From Rhodanobacter sp. (GTDB lineage Bacteria > Pseudomonadota > Gammaproteobacteria > Xanthomonadales > Rhodanobacteraceae): a stretch of DNA of 64,000 nt. Location: the NCBI GenBank assembly GCA_004298015.1, contig SCSE01000020.1:34763-98762 (forward strand), written 5' to 3'. Each line of letters begins with the position of its first letter. The stretch's first letter is position 1. Made by a program: the position numbers and the translations under genes. Shown here in pieces: positions 31,156 through 42,132 of the stretch. The notes under the pieces were generated by a model, which made no database searches, was not told the DNA's origin, and worked only from the letters and a program-made list of their open reading frames with translations.

Positions 31156-33195
31156 ATGAGCGCCGTCGATCTAACCCAATTCCACAAGACCTTCTTCGAA
31201 GAGAGTCACGAGGGTCTCGATGCGATGGAGTCGGCCTTGCTGGCTCTGGATGCCGGCTCGATCGACACCGAGCTGGTGCATACGATCTTCCGCTCCGCCC
31301 ACTCCATCAAGGGTGGCGCGGCTACGTTCGGCTTTGCCGATGTGGCCGCGTTCACGCACGTGGCGGAGTCCTTGCTGGAGGAGGTTCGCAGCGAGCGCCG
31401 GGCGGTGGATCCGCAGCTTGTGGATATGCTGTTGCGATCGGTCGATTGCCTTCGGGTGATGCTTCGCCGTTCCAGTGCGGGGCAGCCGGTGGCCGATGCC
31501 GAAAGCGACGCTCTGCGCGCGGAGCTGCTACGCCTGGTCAGTGGCGAGGTTGAGGCCGCATCGCCGCCGACCACGGATACGGTATCCGCGGTCAGCGGCT
31601 GGAAGATTGACTTCAGTGCGCTACCCCACCTCCTGCAGACAGGCAACGATCCGTTGCGCCTGTTCCGGGAGCTGCAACAGCTCGGCCGACTGGAAGTGGT
31701 TCGGGTATTTCTCGTCGAGGGCACGCCTGCCACGCTGGCCGACGTCGATCCTGCACAATGCTACATGGGTTGGGAGTTGCATTTGCACGCTGCGGTGGCG
31801 CGTGCCGATATCGATGCCGTATTCGACTGGCTCGACGGTGACTGTGTACTGGATGTCAGTCCACTTCCGACGGCCGAGGCGCCGGCGCAGGATACGCCGG
31901 TGCAAGCGACAGATACGACGGCCGCCCCGCAGGCCGATGTGGCAGCTCAAGCCGTTGTCGCCGGCGCCACGGATACACCGGTTCAGGTGGTGCGGGAAAC
32001 CCCGGCCGCCTCCGCTGAGACCAGTTCCATCCGTGTCGATATCGACAAGATCGATGGACTGATCAACATGATGGGCGAGCTGGTGATCACCCAGTCGATG
32101 CTCAGCGAGATCGGCGAGAACTTTCAGCTGTCCCAACTGGCGATCTTGCGTGAAGGGCTGGCGCAGCTGGAGCGCAATACCCGCGAGCTGCAGGAAAGCG
32201 TGATGCGCATCCGCATGTTGCCGATCGGTTCGATCTTCAACCGTTTCCCGCGACTGGTGCGCGATCTCGAGCGCAAACTGGACAAGCGAGTCAAGCTTGA
32301 ATTGCATGGCGAACACACCGAGCTGGACAAGACTGTACTGGAAAAAATCGGCGATCCACTGGTACATCTGGTGCGCAATGCGATCGACCACGGGTTGGAG
32401 TCACCGAGCCGGCGCAAGGCTGTCGGAAAGTCCGAAACAGGCACGCTGAAGCTCAATGCGTATCACGAGGGCAGCAACATCGTGGTCCAGATCAGCGACG
32501 ACGGTGCTGGCCTGAATCGGGACGCGATCACCGCCAAGGCACTGCAGAACGGTCTGATCGGTGCGGGTCAGAACCTCAGCGATGCCGAGGTCGCAGACCT
32601 GATCTTCCAACCCGGATTTTCCACCGCTGCCCACGCCACGGACCTGTCCGGCCGTGGCGTGGGCATGGACGTGGTGCGACGCAACGTGCGCGATCTCGGT
32701 GGCAGCGTCAGCGTACGCAGCGTCAGCGGCAAGGGCAGTACGTTCACGATCGCCTTGCCGCTGACCCTGGCTATCGTCGATGGCCTGGTCACGGCCGTGG
32801 GAGGCGAGCGCTACATCGTGCCGCTGATCTCGATCGTCGAGTCGTTGCGATTGACGGCATCCGCGGTGCGCAAGGTCGCTGGCGGCGGCGAGGTCTTCCA
32901 CTTCCGCGACGCCTATCTTCCGATCATGCGCCTGCACCGGTCGTTCGCCTGCAACGAGGCCGTCACCGAGGTCGAGCGCGGCATCGTGGTCGTGGTCGAA
33001 GAGGATGGTCGGCGGGTGGGGCTGCTGGTCGACGACCTGCTAGGTCAGCAACAGGCTGTTGTCAAATCCCTGGAAGCACATTATCGACGGGTCCAGGGTA
33101 TCTCCGGCGCGACGATTCTGAGCGATGGTTCGGTGGCGCTTATCGTCGACGTGGGCGGGGTGGTGCATATGGGAAGGCAAAGCAAGGTGGCCTGA
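31156..33195 (+). CDS. cheA: Chemotaxis histidine kinase CheA (second system)
   Basis: A 679-residue kinase with HPt domain (R-S-A-H-S-I-K-G-G-A-A-T-F-G, phospho-His near residue 48), a globular P2-like domain (G-W-K-I-D-F ... N-D-P-L-R-L-F-R-E-L-Q-Q-L-G, ~residues 150-235), an Ala/Thr-rich linker, P3 dimerisation, HATPase (N-A-I-D-H-G-L-E, D-D-G-A-G-L), and a CheW-like P5. Unlike the first CheA it keeps a P2 domain. Together with the downstream MCPs, CheW, CheR, CheD and CheB it makes a complete signalling set. Confidence 0.94.
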   Translation: MSAVDLTQFHKTFFEESHEGLDAMESALLALDAGSIDTELVHTIFRSAHSIKGGAATFGFADVAAFTHVAESLLEEVRSERRAVDPQLVDMLLRSVDCLRVMLRRSSAGQPVADAESDALRAELLRLVSGEVEAASPPTTDTVSAVSGWKIDFSALPHLLQTGNDPLRLFRELQQLGRLEVVRVFLVEGTPATLADVDPAQCYMGWELHLHAAVARADIDAVFDWLDGDCVLDVSPLPTAEAPAQDTPVQATDTTAAPQADVAAQAVVAGATDTPVQVVRETPAASAETSSIRVDIDKIDGLINMMGELVITQSMLSEIGENFQLSQLAILREGLAQLERNTRELQESVMRIRMLPIGSIFNRFPRLVRDLERKLDKRVKLELHGEHTELDKTVLEKIGDPLVHLVRNAIDHGLESPSRRKAVGKSETGTLKLNAYHEGSNIVVQISDDGAGLNRDAITAKALQNGLIGAGQNLSDAEVADLIFQPGFSTAAHATDLSGRGVGMDVVRRNVRDLGGSVSVRSVSGKGSTFTIALPLTLAIVDGLVTAVGGERYIVPLISIVESLRLTASAVRKVAGGGEVFHFRDAYLPIMRLHRSFACNEAVTEVERGIVVVVEEDGRRVGLLVDDLLGQQQAVVKSLEAHYRRVQGISGATILSDGSVALIVDVGGVVHMGRQSKVA

Positions 33196-33348
33196 GAGTA
33201 GCCACGGCAAGCGTGCTCAGAGGACACACGCTGGAAAGGCGCCACGCGGTCTGTGCGGAGACTCGCTACGAATAATCGTTCACTGCAGGGCGCACCGCAT
33301 CGGTGAATCCTGCGTTCTGGCAGTTCCGCATAAACGTAAGGTAGAGCA

Positions 33349-35055
33349 ATGATGTTGTTTCGAAAAAGGTGGTCATTCGGCCGGCTAAGCCTGAATGCGC
33401 GGTTGGCGGTAGTGGTGGCGGTGGTTATCGTGGGCTTGGTCAGCTTGACCACAATGAGTACGCTTGAAAATCGCGACCGGCAAATGGGTGGCCTCGAATA
33501 CAGCCTGAAAAGTCAGGTCGAATCGGCTATTTCTATAGCGGAAAATTTTCATGAGCGAGCCGCCAAAGGCGAGTTCAGCGAGGCGAAAGCCCAGCAGCTT
33601 GCACTAGCCCAGATTCAGAACATGCGCTGGGATGGCGGCGCCGGGTACGTGTTTGCCTTTGATACAGACATGGTGCTGCGAATGCATCCACTCTTGTTGG
33701 GCAAGGTGGGGAAAAGCGTTCGTAATGTGACGGATCGTAATGGTTTGCACGTCTTCCAGATGATGGGGGCGGTCGACCTTCAGAAGGGTCACGGACTGAC
33801 CCGCTATGACTGGCCCAAGCCGACGACCAAGGCCATTGTTGGCAAGATCAGCTACTCGCAGCTGTTCAAGCCGTGGAACATGAATTTTGCGACGGGAGCC
33901 TATTTCGATGATATCGATGCCGCATTCCGGCACTCGCTGATCGTCAACCTCGGCAAGGCGGGCCTGGTGGGTCTGTTGGTGATCCTGATGGTCTGGTTCT
34001 CGATGCGAAGCATTCGTCAGAGTATTGGCGGCGAGCCGGGATTCGCGGTTGAGATGGCCATGCGAATCGCCGACGGCGACCTGAGTACGAAGGATTCCGG
34101 CAAAGTATTTGCGAGTGGCAGTCTGCTCGACGCGCTGGCAAGAATGCGCATCAAGCTGACCAGTACTGTCGGTGACGTGCAGCGTGGTTCGGAGTCGGTC
34201 AGTGCCGCCGCGCAACAGATCGCCAAGGGCAACGACAACCTGAGCCAGCGGACACAGGAGCAGGCATCGAGTCTCGAGGAAACTGCAGCCTCGATGGAGG
34301 AAATGACTTCCACTGTGAAACAGAATGCCGAGCATGCAAGCCATGCCAACCAATTGGCGTGCAGTGCAAGGGACCAGGCGACGCGTGGCGGCGAGGTGGT
34401 TGGTGAAGCGGTCGTCGCGATGGGTGAGATCAACGAATCCAGCCACAAGATCGCCGACATCGTGGGGTTGATTCAGGAAATTGCATTCCAGACCAATCTG
34501 CTGGCGCTCAACGCGGCGGTTGAGGCGGCACGCGCTGGCGAGCAAGGTCGCGGTTTTGCGGTGGTGGCGTCGGAGGTGCGCAGTCTTGCCCAGCGAAGTG
34601 CCGATGCTGCCAAGGAGATCAAAGGCCTGATCGAGAGCAGCGCAGAGAGGGTCCGTAGTGGCTCGGAACTGGTGGACCGGTCTGGCAAGGCGCTTGCCGA
34701 CATCGTCGACAGCGTAAAAAAGGTTACTGACATTGTTGCGGAGATAGCCGCTGCAACCCAGGAGCAATCGGCGGGCATCGAGCAGGTCAACAACGCGGTA
34801 ATGCAGATGGATGAGGTCACTCAGCAAAATGCCGCACTGGTGGAAGAGGCCTCGGCCGCAGCTCGCGCGATGCAGGAGCGGGCCGATGCATTGCAGCGAC
34901 AGATGGCATTTTTTCATCTAGGGGATGGCAGTGTGCCGATGCTGCCGTCCCGCGGGGTCGTGCCACAAGCGATCCCTGCGCAGGGGATGCCGGCAGAGCG
35001 AATCACGCCGGTAAAGTCCGTCGCCAAGGCCGGGGGCGCCTGGACAGAATTTTGA
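33349..35055 (+). CDS. Methyl-accepting chemotaxis protein, single-Cache sensor
   Basis: A 568-residue transmembrane receptor: first membrane helix ~20-38, periplasmic single Cache (sCache_2) domain (~45-195, with A-G-Y-V-F-A-F-D and [13 protein letters not shown]), second helix ~203-222, HAMP, and a cytoplasmic signalling domain with the hairpin tip [19 protein letters not shown]. Such Cache domains often bind small organic acids; the ligand here is unknown. The C-terminus ends A-W-T-E-F, resembling the CheR/CheB tether pentapeptide N-W-E-T-F. Confidence 0.92.
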   Translation: MMLFRKRWSFGRLSLNARLAVVVAVVIVGLVSLTTMSTLENRDRQMGGLEYSLKSQVESAISIAENFHERAAKGEFSEAKAQQLALAQIQNMRWDGGAGYVFAFDTDMVLRMHPLLLGKVGKSVRNVTDRNGLHVFQMMGAVDLQKGHGLTRYDWPKPTTKAIVGKISYSQLFKPWNMNFATGAYFDDIDAAFRHSLIVNLGKAGLVGLLVILMVWFSMRSIRQSIGGEPGFAVEMAMRIADGDLSTKDSGKVFASGSLLDALARMRIKLTSTVGDVQRGSESVSAAAQQIAKGNDNLSQRTQEQASSLEETAASMEEMTSTVKQNAEHASHANQLACSARDQATRGGEVVGEAVVAMGEINESSHKIADIVGLIQEIAFQTNLLALNAAVEAARAGEQGRGFAVVASEVRSLAQRSADAAKEIKGLIESSAERVRSGSELVDRSGKALADIVDSVKKVTDIVAEIAAATQEQSAGIEQVNNAVMQMDEVTQQNAALVEEASAAARAMQERADALQRQMAFFHLGDGSVPMLPSRGVVPQAIPAQGMPAERITPVKSVAKAGGAWTEF

Positions 35056-35195
35056 CCTGATATCTCCGACTCGCTCCCGATAAGCCTGTTGACTCGCAAT
35101 GGAATGCCATGGCGACGCGCAACCTGGCCGAAGGCTGGTTGCGCAGCGCGGCGGTTGCCGGGCTTGGCGAAATCACACCCGTGGAGTGCGGTCGC

Positions 35196-35222
35196 TCAAG
35201 TTTTTCATTGACGGGCCGACAT
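35196..35222 (+). promoter_or_regulatory. Sigma-28 (FliA) promoter before second cheW
   Basis: TCAAGTTT, 11 nt, GCCGACAT: near-consensus sigma-28 element in the 217-bp gap after the Cache receptor gene, 51 bp before the cheW ATG. It should drive cheW, the next MCP, cheR, cheD and cheB. Confidence 0.82.
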
Positions 35223-35272
35223 GGTGGGGGAATCAGGATGTTCACGGGCATCCGTCATGAGGTAGAGAAACC

Positions 35273-35779
35273 ATGTACGAAAGTAACCAAGACACGGCCC
35301 TGCAACTGCAGCAGCTCACTTTCAGCCTGGCTGGAGAAGAGTACGGGGTGGATATCCTGGCGGTACGCGAAATTCGCGGATGGTCGCGAGTCACGCGCAT
35401 TCCCCAGACGCCTGATTACCTCCTCGGCGTGCTGAATCTGCGCGGCGCCATCGTGCCGATCATGGATCTGCGCATGCGCTTCGGGCTCGATCGCGAAAGC
35501 TATAGCGAAAGCACGGTAGTGATCGTCATCGCGGTCGAGGAACGCCTGTTCGGCATCGTGGTGGACTCGGTGTCCGACGTCGTCGACATCGATCAGGCCG
35601 CGATAAAGCCGGTGCCCGACATGGGGGTGGTGGTCGACACCCGTTATCTGAAAGGTCTGGCCACGCACGTCGAGCGCATGGTGATGTTGCTGGACGTGGA
35701 AAAACTGATGCGGCCTGAAGATGTGGAAACGCTGGATGCGGCCCTGCCGTCCGTCCAAGAAGTTGAAATTGCCGCCTGA
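35273..35779 (+). CDS. cheW: Coupling protein CheW (second system)
   Basis: A 168-residue single CheW domain: [21 protein letters not shown], then [17 protein letters not shown] and V-V-D-S-V-S-D-V. It closely follows canonical CheW, more so than the copy at 27929. Starts behind its own sigma-28 promoter and is 13 bp from the next receptor gene. Confidence 0.94.
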   Translation: MYESNQDTALQLQQLTFSLAGEEYGVDILAVREIRGWSRVTRIPQTPDYLLGVLNLRGAIVPIMDLRMRFGLDRESYSESTVVIVIAVEERLFGIVVDSVSDVVDIDQAAIKPVPDMGVVVDTRYLKGLATHVERMVMLLDVEKLMRPEDVETLDAALPSVQEVEIAA

Positions 35780-35792
35780 TCCGGGAATCACG

Positions 35793-37547
35793 ATGAAACT
35801 AAAGAAGTTGCTGCCACACCTCTCCAGGCTGTCGACGTTGAGCGTCAAGGCGCGCCTCAGTGGGGTGCTGGGCTTGTTGTGCGTGATGTTGCTGGTCGGC
35901 GCCTGGATGGGGCTGGGCGGAATGGCCAAGGCCAATGACGACGCGCGTGCCATATATCAAGGCGAATTGCTTCCGTTGGCGCACATCAATGAAATCGCGC
36001 GCAATTCGTTGCTGGAATTCATCTCACTCAGCGAGGCGGCTTTTCACAAGAACGACAAGGCGATCATCACGCAGAAACTCCAGGATGTCGCCAAGTTGAA
36101 CGCGACCAGCTCGGTCCTGCTCAAGACATTGAACACGACCACGTTGTCGGCAGGGGTCAAGAAGCAGCTGAAGTCGTTCGAGGATGCACGCGTCGATGTC
36201 GAATCCTCGATGGGCGATATCAAAGGCGCACTGGGCCAGCCCAATGGCGGCGCGACCAGCATGCTGTATTCCGAGGTGCTGCCGAACGTGGCCATCATGA
36301 CTTCGGAGATGAACAAGCTGATCTCCATGCAGATCAAGGAGAGCCAGCAACGATATGAGTCGGCGGTGGTCAGCTATCAGCGGATCCGTCTGATGACGTT
36401 TGCAGCACTCATCGCGGGCATGTTGTTGGCGGTGACGATGGCGTTTTTCCTGATCCGCTCGATTGTAGGTACCCTGACTCAAGCGGTGCGGGTCGCGCAT
36501 GCCATCGCACAGGGCAAGCTGGGCCACCATATCCAGACCCGTCGCAAGGATGAGCTGGGCCGGCTGATGGAAGCGTTGAAGGTGATGGATGAACGACTCA
36601 CGCTTACCGTCAGTGAGGTGCGCAGCGGTTCCGACTCGGTGAGCACGGCGGCCCAGGAGATTGCGCACGGCAACGACGACCTGAGCCAACGCACCCAGGA
36701 GCAGGCATCCAGCCTGGAGGAAACTGCCTCCTCGATGGAGCAGATGACGTCGACCGTCAAGCAGAATGCGGAGAACGCCAGTCACGCCAACCAGCTCGCT
36801 CGCGGTGCCCGCGAGCAGGCTGAACGGGGTGGCGAAGTGGCGGGGCGGGCGATTGTCGCGATGAGCGATATCAACGCATCCAGCCGCAAGATTGCCGATA
36901 TCGTGGGCTTGATCCAGGAAATTGCTTTTCAGACCAACCTGCTGGCATTGAACGCCGCTGTCGAGGCAGCGCGTGCCGGTGAGCAAGGTCGCGGCTTCGC
37001 CGTCGTGGCAACTGAAGTGCGCAGTCTGGCGCAGCGCAGCGCCGGTGCGGCGAAGGAGATCAAGGCGCTGATTGACGATAGTGCCGAAAAAGTGCGCGAC
37101 GGCTCCGATCTGGTCAACCAGTCCGGCACGGCATTGGCCGAAATCGTCGACAGCGTGAAAAAGGTCACCGACATCGTGGCGGAGATCGCGGCAGCCAGCC
37201 AGAAGCAGTCTGCAGGTATCGATCAGGTCAACAACGCGGTGATGCAAATGGACGAAATGACCCAGCAGAATGCAGCCCTGGTGGAGGAGGCCGCCGCCGC
37301 CGCGCGTGCGATGCAGGAGCAGGCTGGCGAACTGACCCGCCAGGTCGGCTTCTTCCAGATGAACGACGACGCGGCCGCGGATGCGGGATCCGCCCCCACT
37401 TCGAGTCGCGCGCAGCAGACGGTTGCGGCGGAGGCTGAGGCGGTATTCGCCGCCGTGCGCAATGCGCCAGCAGCGCCGAAGCGTCTCGCGCGGGAGAGCA
37501 CTGCCGAATTGAGCAGTGCATCTGCCGGTGCCTGGAAGGAGTTCTGA
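35793..37547 (+). CDS. Methyl-accepting chemotaxis protein, 4-helix-bundle sensor
   Basis: A 584-residue receptor: membrane helix ~24-44, a periplasmic alpha-helical four-helix-bundle domain (Tar/MCP-like, ~45-210), second helix ~212-235, HAMP (~236-285), and a signalling domain nearly identical over long stretches to that of the receptor at 33349. The C-terminus ends A-W-K-E-F, a CheR/CheB tether-like pentapeptide. ATG 35793 (M-K-L-K-K-L) is chosen over an in-frame ATG at 35721 inside cheW. cheR starts immediately after the stop codon. Confidence 0.92.
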   Translation: MKLKKLLPHLSRLSTLSVKARLSGVLGLLCVMLLVGAWMGLGGMAKANDDARAIYQGELLPLAHINEIARNSLLEFISLSEAAFHKNDKAIITQKLQDVAKLNATSSVLLKTLNTTTLSAGVKKQLKSFEDARVDVESSMGDIKGALGQPNGGATSMLYSEVLPNVAIMTSEMNKLISMQIKESQQRYESAVVSYQRIRLMTFAALIAGMLLAVTMAFFLIRSIVGTLTQAVRVAHAIAQGKLGHHIQTRRKDELGRLMEALKVMDERLTLTVSEVRSGSDSVSTAAQEIAHGNDDLSQRTQEQASSLEETASSMEQMTSTVKQNAENASHANQLARGAREQAERGGEVAGRAIVAMSDINASSRKIADIVGLIQEIAFQTNLLALNAAVEAARAGEQGRGFAVVATEVRSLAQRSAGAAKEIKALIDDSAEKVRDGSDLVNQSGTALAEIVDSVKKVTDIVAEIAAASQKQSAGIDQVNNAVMQMDEMTQQNAALVEEAAAAARAMQEQAGELTRQVGFFQMNDDAAADAGSAPTSSRAQQTVAAEAEAVFAAVRNAPAAPKRLARESTAELSSASAGAWKEF

Positions 37548-38432
37548 GTGAGCGCCACACCTGACAACGTGCGCGAAGATACTTTCGTGAGGGAGAGCAA
37601 GGGTCAGGTACTGGGTGGCGCCGAATTTCAGTTCCTGCGCCGCTTCGTGCTGGAACATTGCGGCATTTCGCTGGGTGAACACAAGCACCAACTGGTGCAA
37701 GGTCGCCTATTGCGGCGCCTGCGGGCATTGGGACTACAGGACTTCGTCAGCTACTGTGAGCTGTTACGACGGGATCCGCAGGGCGAGCTTGGCGAGCTGG
37801 CCAGCGCCATCAGCACCAATGTCACCGCATTTTTTCGGGAAGTTCATCACTACGATCTGCTGACCGACGAACTGCTGCCGCACTGGTTGAACGAGAAGCG
37901 ACGCGAGGGAGACCGATTGCGCATCTGGTCCGCCGGCTGTTCCTCGGGTGAAGAACCCTACGCACTGGCAATGGTGCTTGCCGAAAGCATGGACCGGCTG
38001 GGCAGCAAGCTGGACGCGAAAATTCTGGCAACCGACTTGTCACCCCAGGCGCTGGAGTCGGCGCGCAAGGGCGTGTATTCGGTCGAACGAATTGCGGGCA
38101 TCAGCGAGGAGCGACGCCGTCGCTGGTTGCTGCGGGGGACGGGTGAATACGAAGGCTTCGTCTCGGTGCATGCGCGGTTGCGCGATCTGGTCACGATTCA
38201 GCCGTTGAACCTCTTGCACGACTGGCCGATGCAGGGGCCCTTCGATGCGATCTTCTGCCGCAATGTGGTGATCTACTTCGATCAGCCGACAAAGCAGCGA
38301 CTGTTTCAGCGCTATGCGGCAATGTTGCCGACGGGAGGCTATCTGTTTCTCGGTCACTCCGAGTCGCTGCATGGCATCAATGACGATTTCGAACTGGTTG
38401 GCCGGACTGTCTATCGGAAAAAAGGCGGATGA
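37548..38432 (+). CDS. cheR: Chemoreceptor methyltransferase CheR
   Basis: CheR methylates receptor glutamates with S-adenosylmethionine. The 294-residue protein starts with GTG directly after the receptor stop. The N-terminal helical domain has the family's R-x-x-x-R (G-R-L-L-R-R-L-R) and N-V-T-A-F-F-R-E; the SAM domain has S-A-G-C-S-S-G-E-E-P-Y-A-L-A and F-D-A-I-F-C-R-N-V-V-I-Y-F-D. It overlaps cheD by 4 nt. Confidence 0.94.
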   Translation: MSATPDNVREDTFVRESKGQVLGGAEFQFLRRFVLEHCGISLGEHKHQLVQGRLLRRLRALGLQDFVSYCELLRRDPQGELGELASAISTNVTAFFREVHHYDLLTDELLPHWLNEKRREGDRLRIWSAGCSSGEEPYALAMVLAESMDRLGSKLDAKILATDLSPQALESARKGVYSVERIAGISEERRRRWLLRGTGEYEGFVSVHARLRDLVTIQPLNLLHDWPMQGPFDAIFCRNVVIYFDQPTKQRLFQRYAAMLPTGGYLFLGHSESLHGINDDFELVGRTVYRKKGG

Positions 38433-39067
38433 GCCTGCTCGCCATCGATCCGATTGAGGCCCCCGTGTTGCCGGGCTTCGAGCACCTCAGACGATTCTGG
38501 GATCCCGTTCAGGCCCGCATGACGGTCAAGGTGTTGCCCGGTGAATTCTATGTCAGCAGGCAGGACGAACTGGTTACCACGGTGCTGGGCTCATGCGTAT
38601 CAGCCTGCGTCCACGACAGCCGTCGCGGTATTGGCGGGATGAACCACTTCATGCTGCCCGAGCCCATGGGTGAGCGCGATAGCTGGTCTGCCACCGTAGG
38701 GCGCGCTGCGCGTTACGGCAGCGATGCGATGGAGCAATTGATCAACGCGATTCTTGGGGCCGGGGGGCAACGGGCCGATCTGCAGGTAAAGGTTTTCGGT
38801 GGCGGTCGCGTGCTGGCCCAGATGACCGATGTCGGGCAACGCAACATCGAGTTCGTACAGCGCTACATTGCTGCCGAGAAGCTGGTGCTGATTGCATCGG
38901 ATCTCGGTGATGTGTATCCGCGACAAGTGCAGTTCTTTCCCCACAGCGGCAAGGTGCGGGTGCGCCTGTTGCGTCGCCACGACGACGTGGCTCTTGTCGC
39001 CGACGAGAGCGGTTACCTCAAGCGTTTGGCAAAAGACCCGATAAAGGGTGAGGTCGAGCTTTTCTAG
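38429..39067 (+). CDS. cheD: Chemoreceptor glutamine deamidase CheD
   Basis: CheD deamidates receptor Gln residues. The 212-residue protein has the family's catalytic Cys in [13 protein letters not shown] (Cys ~56) and the His/Thr context G-G-M-N-H-F-M-L-P, followed by V-K-V-F-G-G-G-R. Present together with CheR and CheB, so receptors can be both deamidated and methylated. A 77-bp gap separates it from cheB. Confidence 0.93.
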   Translation: MSLLAIDPIEAPVLPGFEHLRRFWDPVQARMTVKVLPGEFYVSRQDELVTTVLGSCVSACVHDSRRGIGGMNHFMLPEPMGERDSWSATVGRAARYGSDAMEQLINAILGAGGQRADLQVKVFGGGRVLAQMTDVGQRNIEFVQRYIAAEKLVLIASDLGDVYPRQVQFFPHSGKVRVRLLRRHDDVALVADESGYLKRLAKDPIKGEVELF

Positions 39068-39144
39068 CGCCGGTCGGCGACCGTGCAGATCGACACGAGC
39101 GGGCCTGGTTGGAACGGCTTGAAGCTTCATGGCGGATGAGACGA

Positions 39145-40245
39145 ATGACGATGGATAAAGTGCGCGTTCTGGTAGTCGACGACTCTGCATTGGTGCGCAA
39201 GCTGATGTCGACGATGCTTGCCTGCGATCCGCTTATCGAAGTGATTGGCACCGCTGCGGACCCGCTGATTGCGCGCGAGAAGATCAAGCAGCTTAATCCG
39301 GACGTGCTTACGCTAGATGTCGAGATGCCGCGCATGGACGGCCTGACTTTCCTGGAAAATCTCATGCGCTTGCGTCCGATGCCTGTAGTGATGGTGTCGT
39401 CGCTGACCGTGCAGGGCGCCGAGGTGACCTTGCGGGCGCTGGAACTGGGCGCGGTCGACTTCTTTGCCAAGCCGAGCAGCGACCTCGCCAGCAGTTTTGG
39501 CGATAGCGCACAGGAGATTTGTGCCAAGGTAAAGCTCGCTGCGAAAACCCGGCCGCGGGCACGGACCGCAGTGCAGCAGCTGCAGGTCGCCCCGCGGCTC
39601 TCCGCCGACGCGGTATTGCCGCGAGCGCAAACGCCAGGAACTCGTGGCGGCAGTCCGATCATCGCCATTGGTGCGTCGACTGGTGGTACCGAGGCGATAC
39701 GGGTGGTGCTTGAAGCGATGCCTCCGGACGCGCCGCCGATCCTGGTTACCCAGCACATACCTGCCGCCTTCAGCGGCCCGTATGCGGCGCGCATGGACAA
39801 GTGCTCGGCGATGCGGGTATGCGAGGCACACGACGGCCAGCCGATCCAGCCCGGGCATGCCTATATCGCGCCAGGAAGTCACCATTTGCTGATGATGTGG
39901 GATGGTGCCAAATACGTCTGCCGGCTGCATGACGGCCCCCAGGTCAATCGTCACAAACCCAGTGTCGACGTCCTGTTCCGCTCGATGTCCGCCAGTGCCG
40001 GCGCGGCGACCATCGCCGTGCTCCTCACCGGCATGGGGGATGATGGCGCCAGGGGCCTGCTCGAATTGCATCAGGCGGGTGCGGCGACGCTGGTACAGGA
40101 TGAGGACAGCTCGGTGGTTTGGGGCATGCCCGGCGCAGCCTGGAAGCTGGGTGCGGCACGTGAAATGTTGCCACTGGATGATATTGCCGCGCGCCTGCTG
40201 AAGTTGGCGCGCCTACCTGCGCAGGTACCTTGCGCAACCGACTGA
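39145..40245 (+). CDS. cheB: Chemotaxis methylesterase/response regulator CheB
   Basis: CheB removes receptor methyl groups when phosphorylated by CheA. The ~366-residue protein has a receiver domain ([12 protein letters not shown], Asp in [10 protein letters not shown]) and a methylesterase domain with catalytic Ser in I-G-A-S-T-G-G-T-E, His in T-Q-H-I-P-A-A-F-S, and Asp in [13 protein letters not shown] 39145 or 39151 is likely. It is the only cheB in the window and may serve both systems. Confidence 0.94.
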   Translation: MTMDKVRVLVVDDSALVRKLMSTMLACDPLIEVIGTAADPLIAREKIKQLNPDVLTLDVEMPRMDGLTFLENLMRLRPMPVVMVSSLTVQGAEVTLRALELGAVDFFAKPSSDLASSFGDSAQEICAKVKLAAKTRPRARTAVQQLQVAPRLSADAVLPRAQTPGTRGGSPIIAIGASTGGTEAIRVVLEAMPPDAPPILVTQHIPAAFSGPYAARMDKCSAMRVCEAHDGQPIQPGHAYIAPGSHHLLMMWDGAKYVCRLHDGPQVNRHKPSVDVLFRSMSASAGAATIAVLLTGMGDDGARGLLELHQAGAATLVQDEDSSVVWGMPGAAWKLGAAREMLPLDDIAARLLKLARLPAQVPCATD

Positions 40246-40257
40246 CGGATACTGCTG

Positions 40258-41448
40258 ATGACTGTCACCGCACATTTTGTCCGCCTCACTACGGCTTATC
40301 CCGCCTTTGGCTGGATCGCCAGTATCGTGGCACTGCTTGTTTCGCTGCTTTGGCATCCGGTGTGGCTTGCGCCGGTACTGGTCATCGCACTTACCAGCGT
40401 GTGGATCATGGAAACTCGCCAGCGTGGCGAGCCGGTCCAGGGGGCTGGCGTGGTGGCGAGCAATGCGGTGCCCGTACGCGAAGCACTGGAGGACGTGCGC
40501 AGCGCCCTGGTGGATGAGCTCGGTCATGCCAGCCGTGAACTTCATCAGGGGCTTGATCTGTTGAGCGACGCGGTCTCCGAGCTGGGCGGCGGCTTCGACG
40601 GTCTGTCGCAAAAGACCGGCCTGCAGCAGTCGCTGCTCAAGCAGATCATCGACGCGCAGGGTGAAGGGGTATCGGTGCAGGACTTCGCCGCTCGAACAGG
40701 CGAACTTCTGCAACACTTTGTCGGCATGGTGGTCCAGATGTCGCAGGAGAGTTTGCGCATTGTTTACCGTATCGACGGTATGGCCCGGGAAATGGACGCG
40801 GTGTTCGGATTGCTGAAGAACGTGAACACCATCGCGGAGGAAACCAATTTGCTCGCGCTCAATGCCGCCATCGAAGCTGCACGAGCGGGCGAATCCGGCC
40901 GGGGTTTCGCCGTGGTAGCAGGAGAGATTCGCAATCTGGCGAGCAACTCCAATCAGTTCAACGAGCAGATCGGCAGCCATGTCGAGCGCGCGCGTGGCGC
41001 GATGGAGCAGTTGCGCGGGTTGGTCGGCAGCATGGCGTCGCAGGACCTCAACGTCGCCTTGTCTGCGAAGGGCGGTATCGATGCGATGATGACGCACGTG
41101 ACCGAGAGTGACGCTCGTACCAGCGCAGTTGCCGACCAGGTCGTGGAAATCAATCGTGGCCTGGGCAGCGACGTTTCAACCACCATCCGCTCGCTGCAGT
41201 TCGAGGACATCCTGAGCCAGCTGCTCAAGCAGACACGAAGTCGTCTGGTCGAATTGCAGGAAGTGGTGGCCGAATGTACGCGCGATATCGAGGAGTTGGC
41301 ATGCTCGCCGGTTGACGCGGATGTCTTGGCGGAGCACGCGCAGCGTGTACGCAGCCGGCTGTCGATCCAGCGCGAGAAGGCTCGCCTGCGTTCACGCGGG
41401 CCGGCTCTGCAAAGCTCGATGGACGCCGGCGAAATCGAATTGTTCTGA
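40258..41448 (+). CDS. Short MCP-like signalling protein without sensor domain
   Basis: A 396-residue protein with two close N-terminal membrane helices (~residues 17-33 and ~36-52), almost no periplasmic part and no HAMP, then a short MCP signalling hairpin ([19 protein letters not shown]) with few flanking heptads. The C-terminal ~100 residues ([13 protein letters not shown]) are not MCP-like. The ending E-I-E-L-F differs from the tether motif of the other receptors. It may sense membrane state or relay signals; ligand unknown. Followed after 9 bases by a STAS gene. Confidence 0.85.
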   Translation: MTVTAHFVRLTTAYPAFGWIASIVALLVSLLWHPVWLAPVLVIALTSVWIMETRQRGEPVQGAGVVASNAVPVREALEDVRSALVDELGHASRELHQGLDLLSDAVSELGGGFDGLSQKTGLQQSLLKQIIDAQGEGVSVQDFAARTGELLQHFVGMVVQMSQESLRIVYRIDGMAREMDAVFGLLKNVNTIAEETNLLALNAAIEAARAGESGRGFAVVAGEIRNLASNSNQFNEQIGSHVERARGAMEQLRGLVGSMASQDLNVALSAKGGIDAMMTHVTESDARTSAVADQVVEINRGLGSDVSTTIRSLQFEDILSQLLKQTRSRLVELQEVVAECTRDIEELACSPVDADVLAEHAQRVRSRLSIQREKARLRSRGPALQSSMDAGEIELF

Positions 41449-41457
41449 GGAGTTTTC

Positions 41458-41757
41458 ATGATCATCCACCACGACGCCGAATACGATTGCCTCACCTTGC
41501 AGGTGGGTGAGCGTTTCGATTTCAGCATGCATCGCGACTTCCACGACGCCTGCCTGGGCAATCGCGCCGCATCACGCAGCTACATTGTCGACATGGGTGA
41601 GGTGACCGGCATGGACAGTTCCGCGCTCGGCATGCTTTTGCTGCTGCGTGAACATGCCGGTGCCGAGCGCGCGGATATCCGTATTGTCAACGCTGGATCG
41701 GAGCTTCGCAGCACCTTGCGTGTCGCCGGCTTCGACAAGTTGTTCACCATGCAGTGA
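41458..41757 (+). CDS. STAS domain protein (anti-sigma antagonist type)
   Basis: A 99-residue single STAS domain with D-M-G-E-V-T-G-M-D-S-S-A-L-G-M-L-L-L-L-R-E: the conserved D-S-S-A motif holds the Ser that is phosphorylated in SpoIIAA-type proteins. No cognate kinase or phosphatase is nearby. It is the last gene of the second chemotaxis cluster, which therefore starts and ends with a STAS gene. Confidence 0.88.
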   Translation: MIIHHDAEYDCLTLQVGERFDFSMHRDFHDACLGNRAASRSYIVDMGEVTGMDSSALGMLLLLREHAGAERADIRIVNAGSELRSTLRVAGFDKLFTMQ

Positions 41758-42132
41758 GGGGTACGCCATGGCTATGGCTGCCGTACGGCCGTGGGCATGA
41801 GTTCGCCTCTCGCGTTCCGGTGCGCCGACGTGGCACGATACGTGTTCCGAAGTCCCGTCCGATGCTTTGTGCCACGCGCGCCGTACCCGGACTAACCCGA
41901 TTTGACCTCACCCGAGCATCGATCGGTGTCGTGGTCAGGCGTCGCCTTGGGTAGACACGCAATTAGCGGGACAAGGCTCTGCCGATGGCTGGCGAACAAC
42001 GGCGCAGGCTGGCGGACAGGGTATCGCTACCGGCTCAGGGCAAGGGTGCGGCGGAGGCTGGAGAAAGGCACCCAGTCGGTTTTCAGGTGGACCGGGTGCT
42101 CTTGAGGCAGGCTGCCTCACTGCCGCGGAGTA
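41758..42132. other. Intergenic region after the chemotaxis cluster
   Basis: 375 bp between convergent genes. Small ORFs here lack family features. The only structure seen is the compact hairpin at 42103-42119. Confidence 0.5.
42103..42119. terminator. GGC-loop hairpin between convergent genes
   Basis: TGAGGCA-GGC-TGCCTCA: a 7-bp perfect stem with a GGC loop, 14 bp from the stop of the minus-strand gene. No T-run. The same layout recurs at 48104-48120, also between convergent genes, so it may be a bidirectional terminator. Confidence 0.45.
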
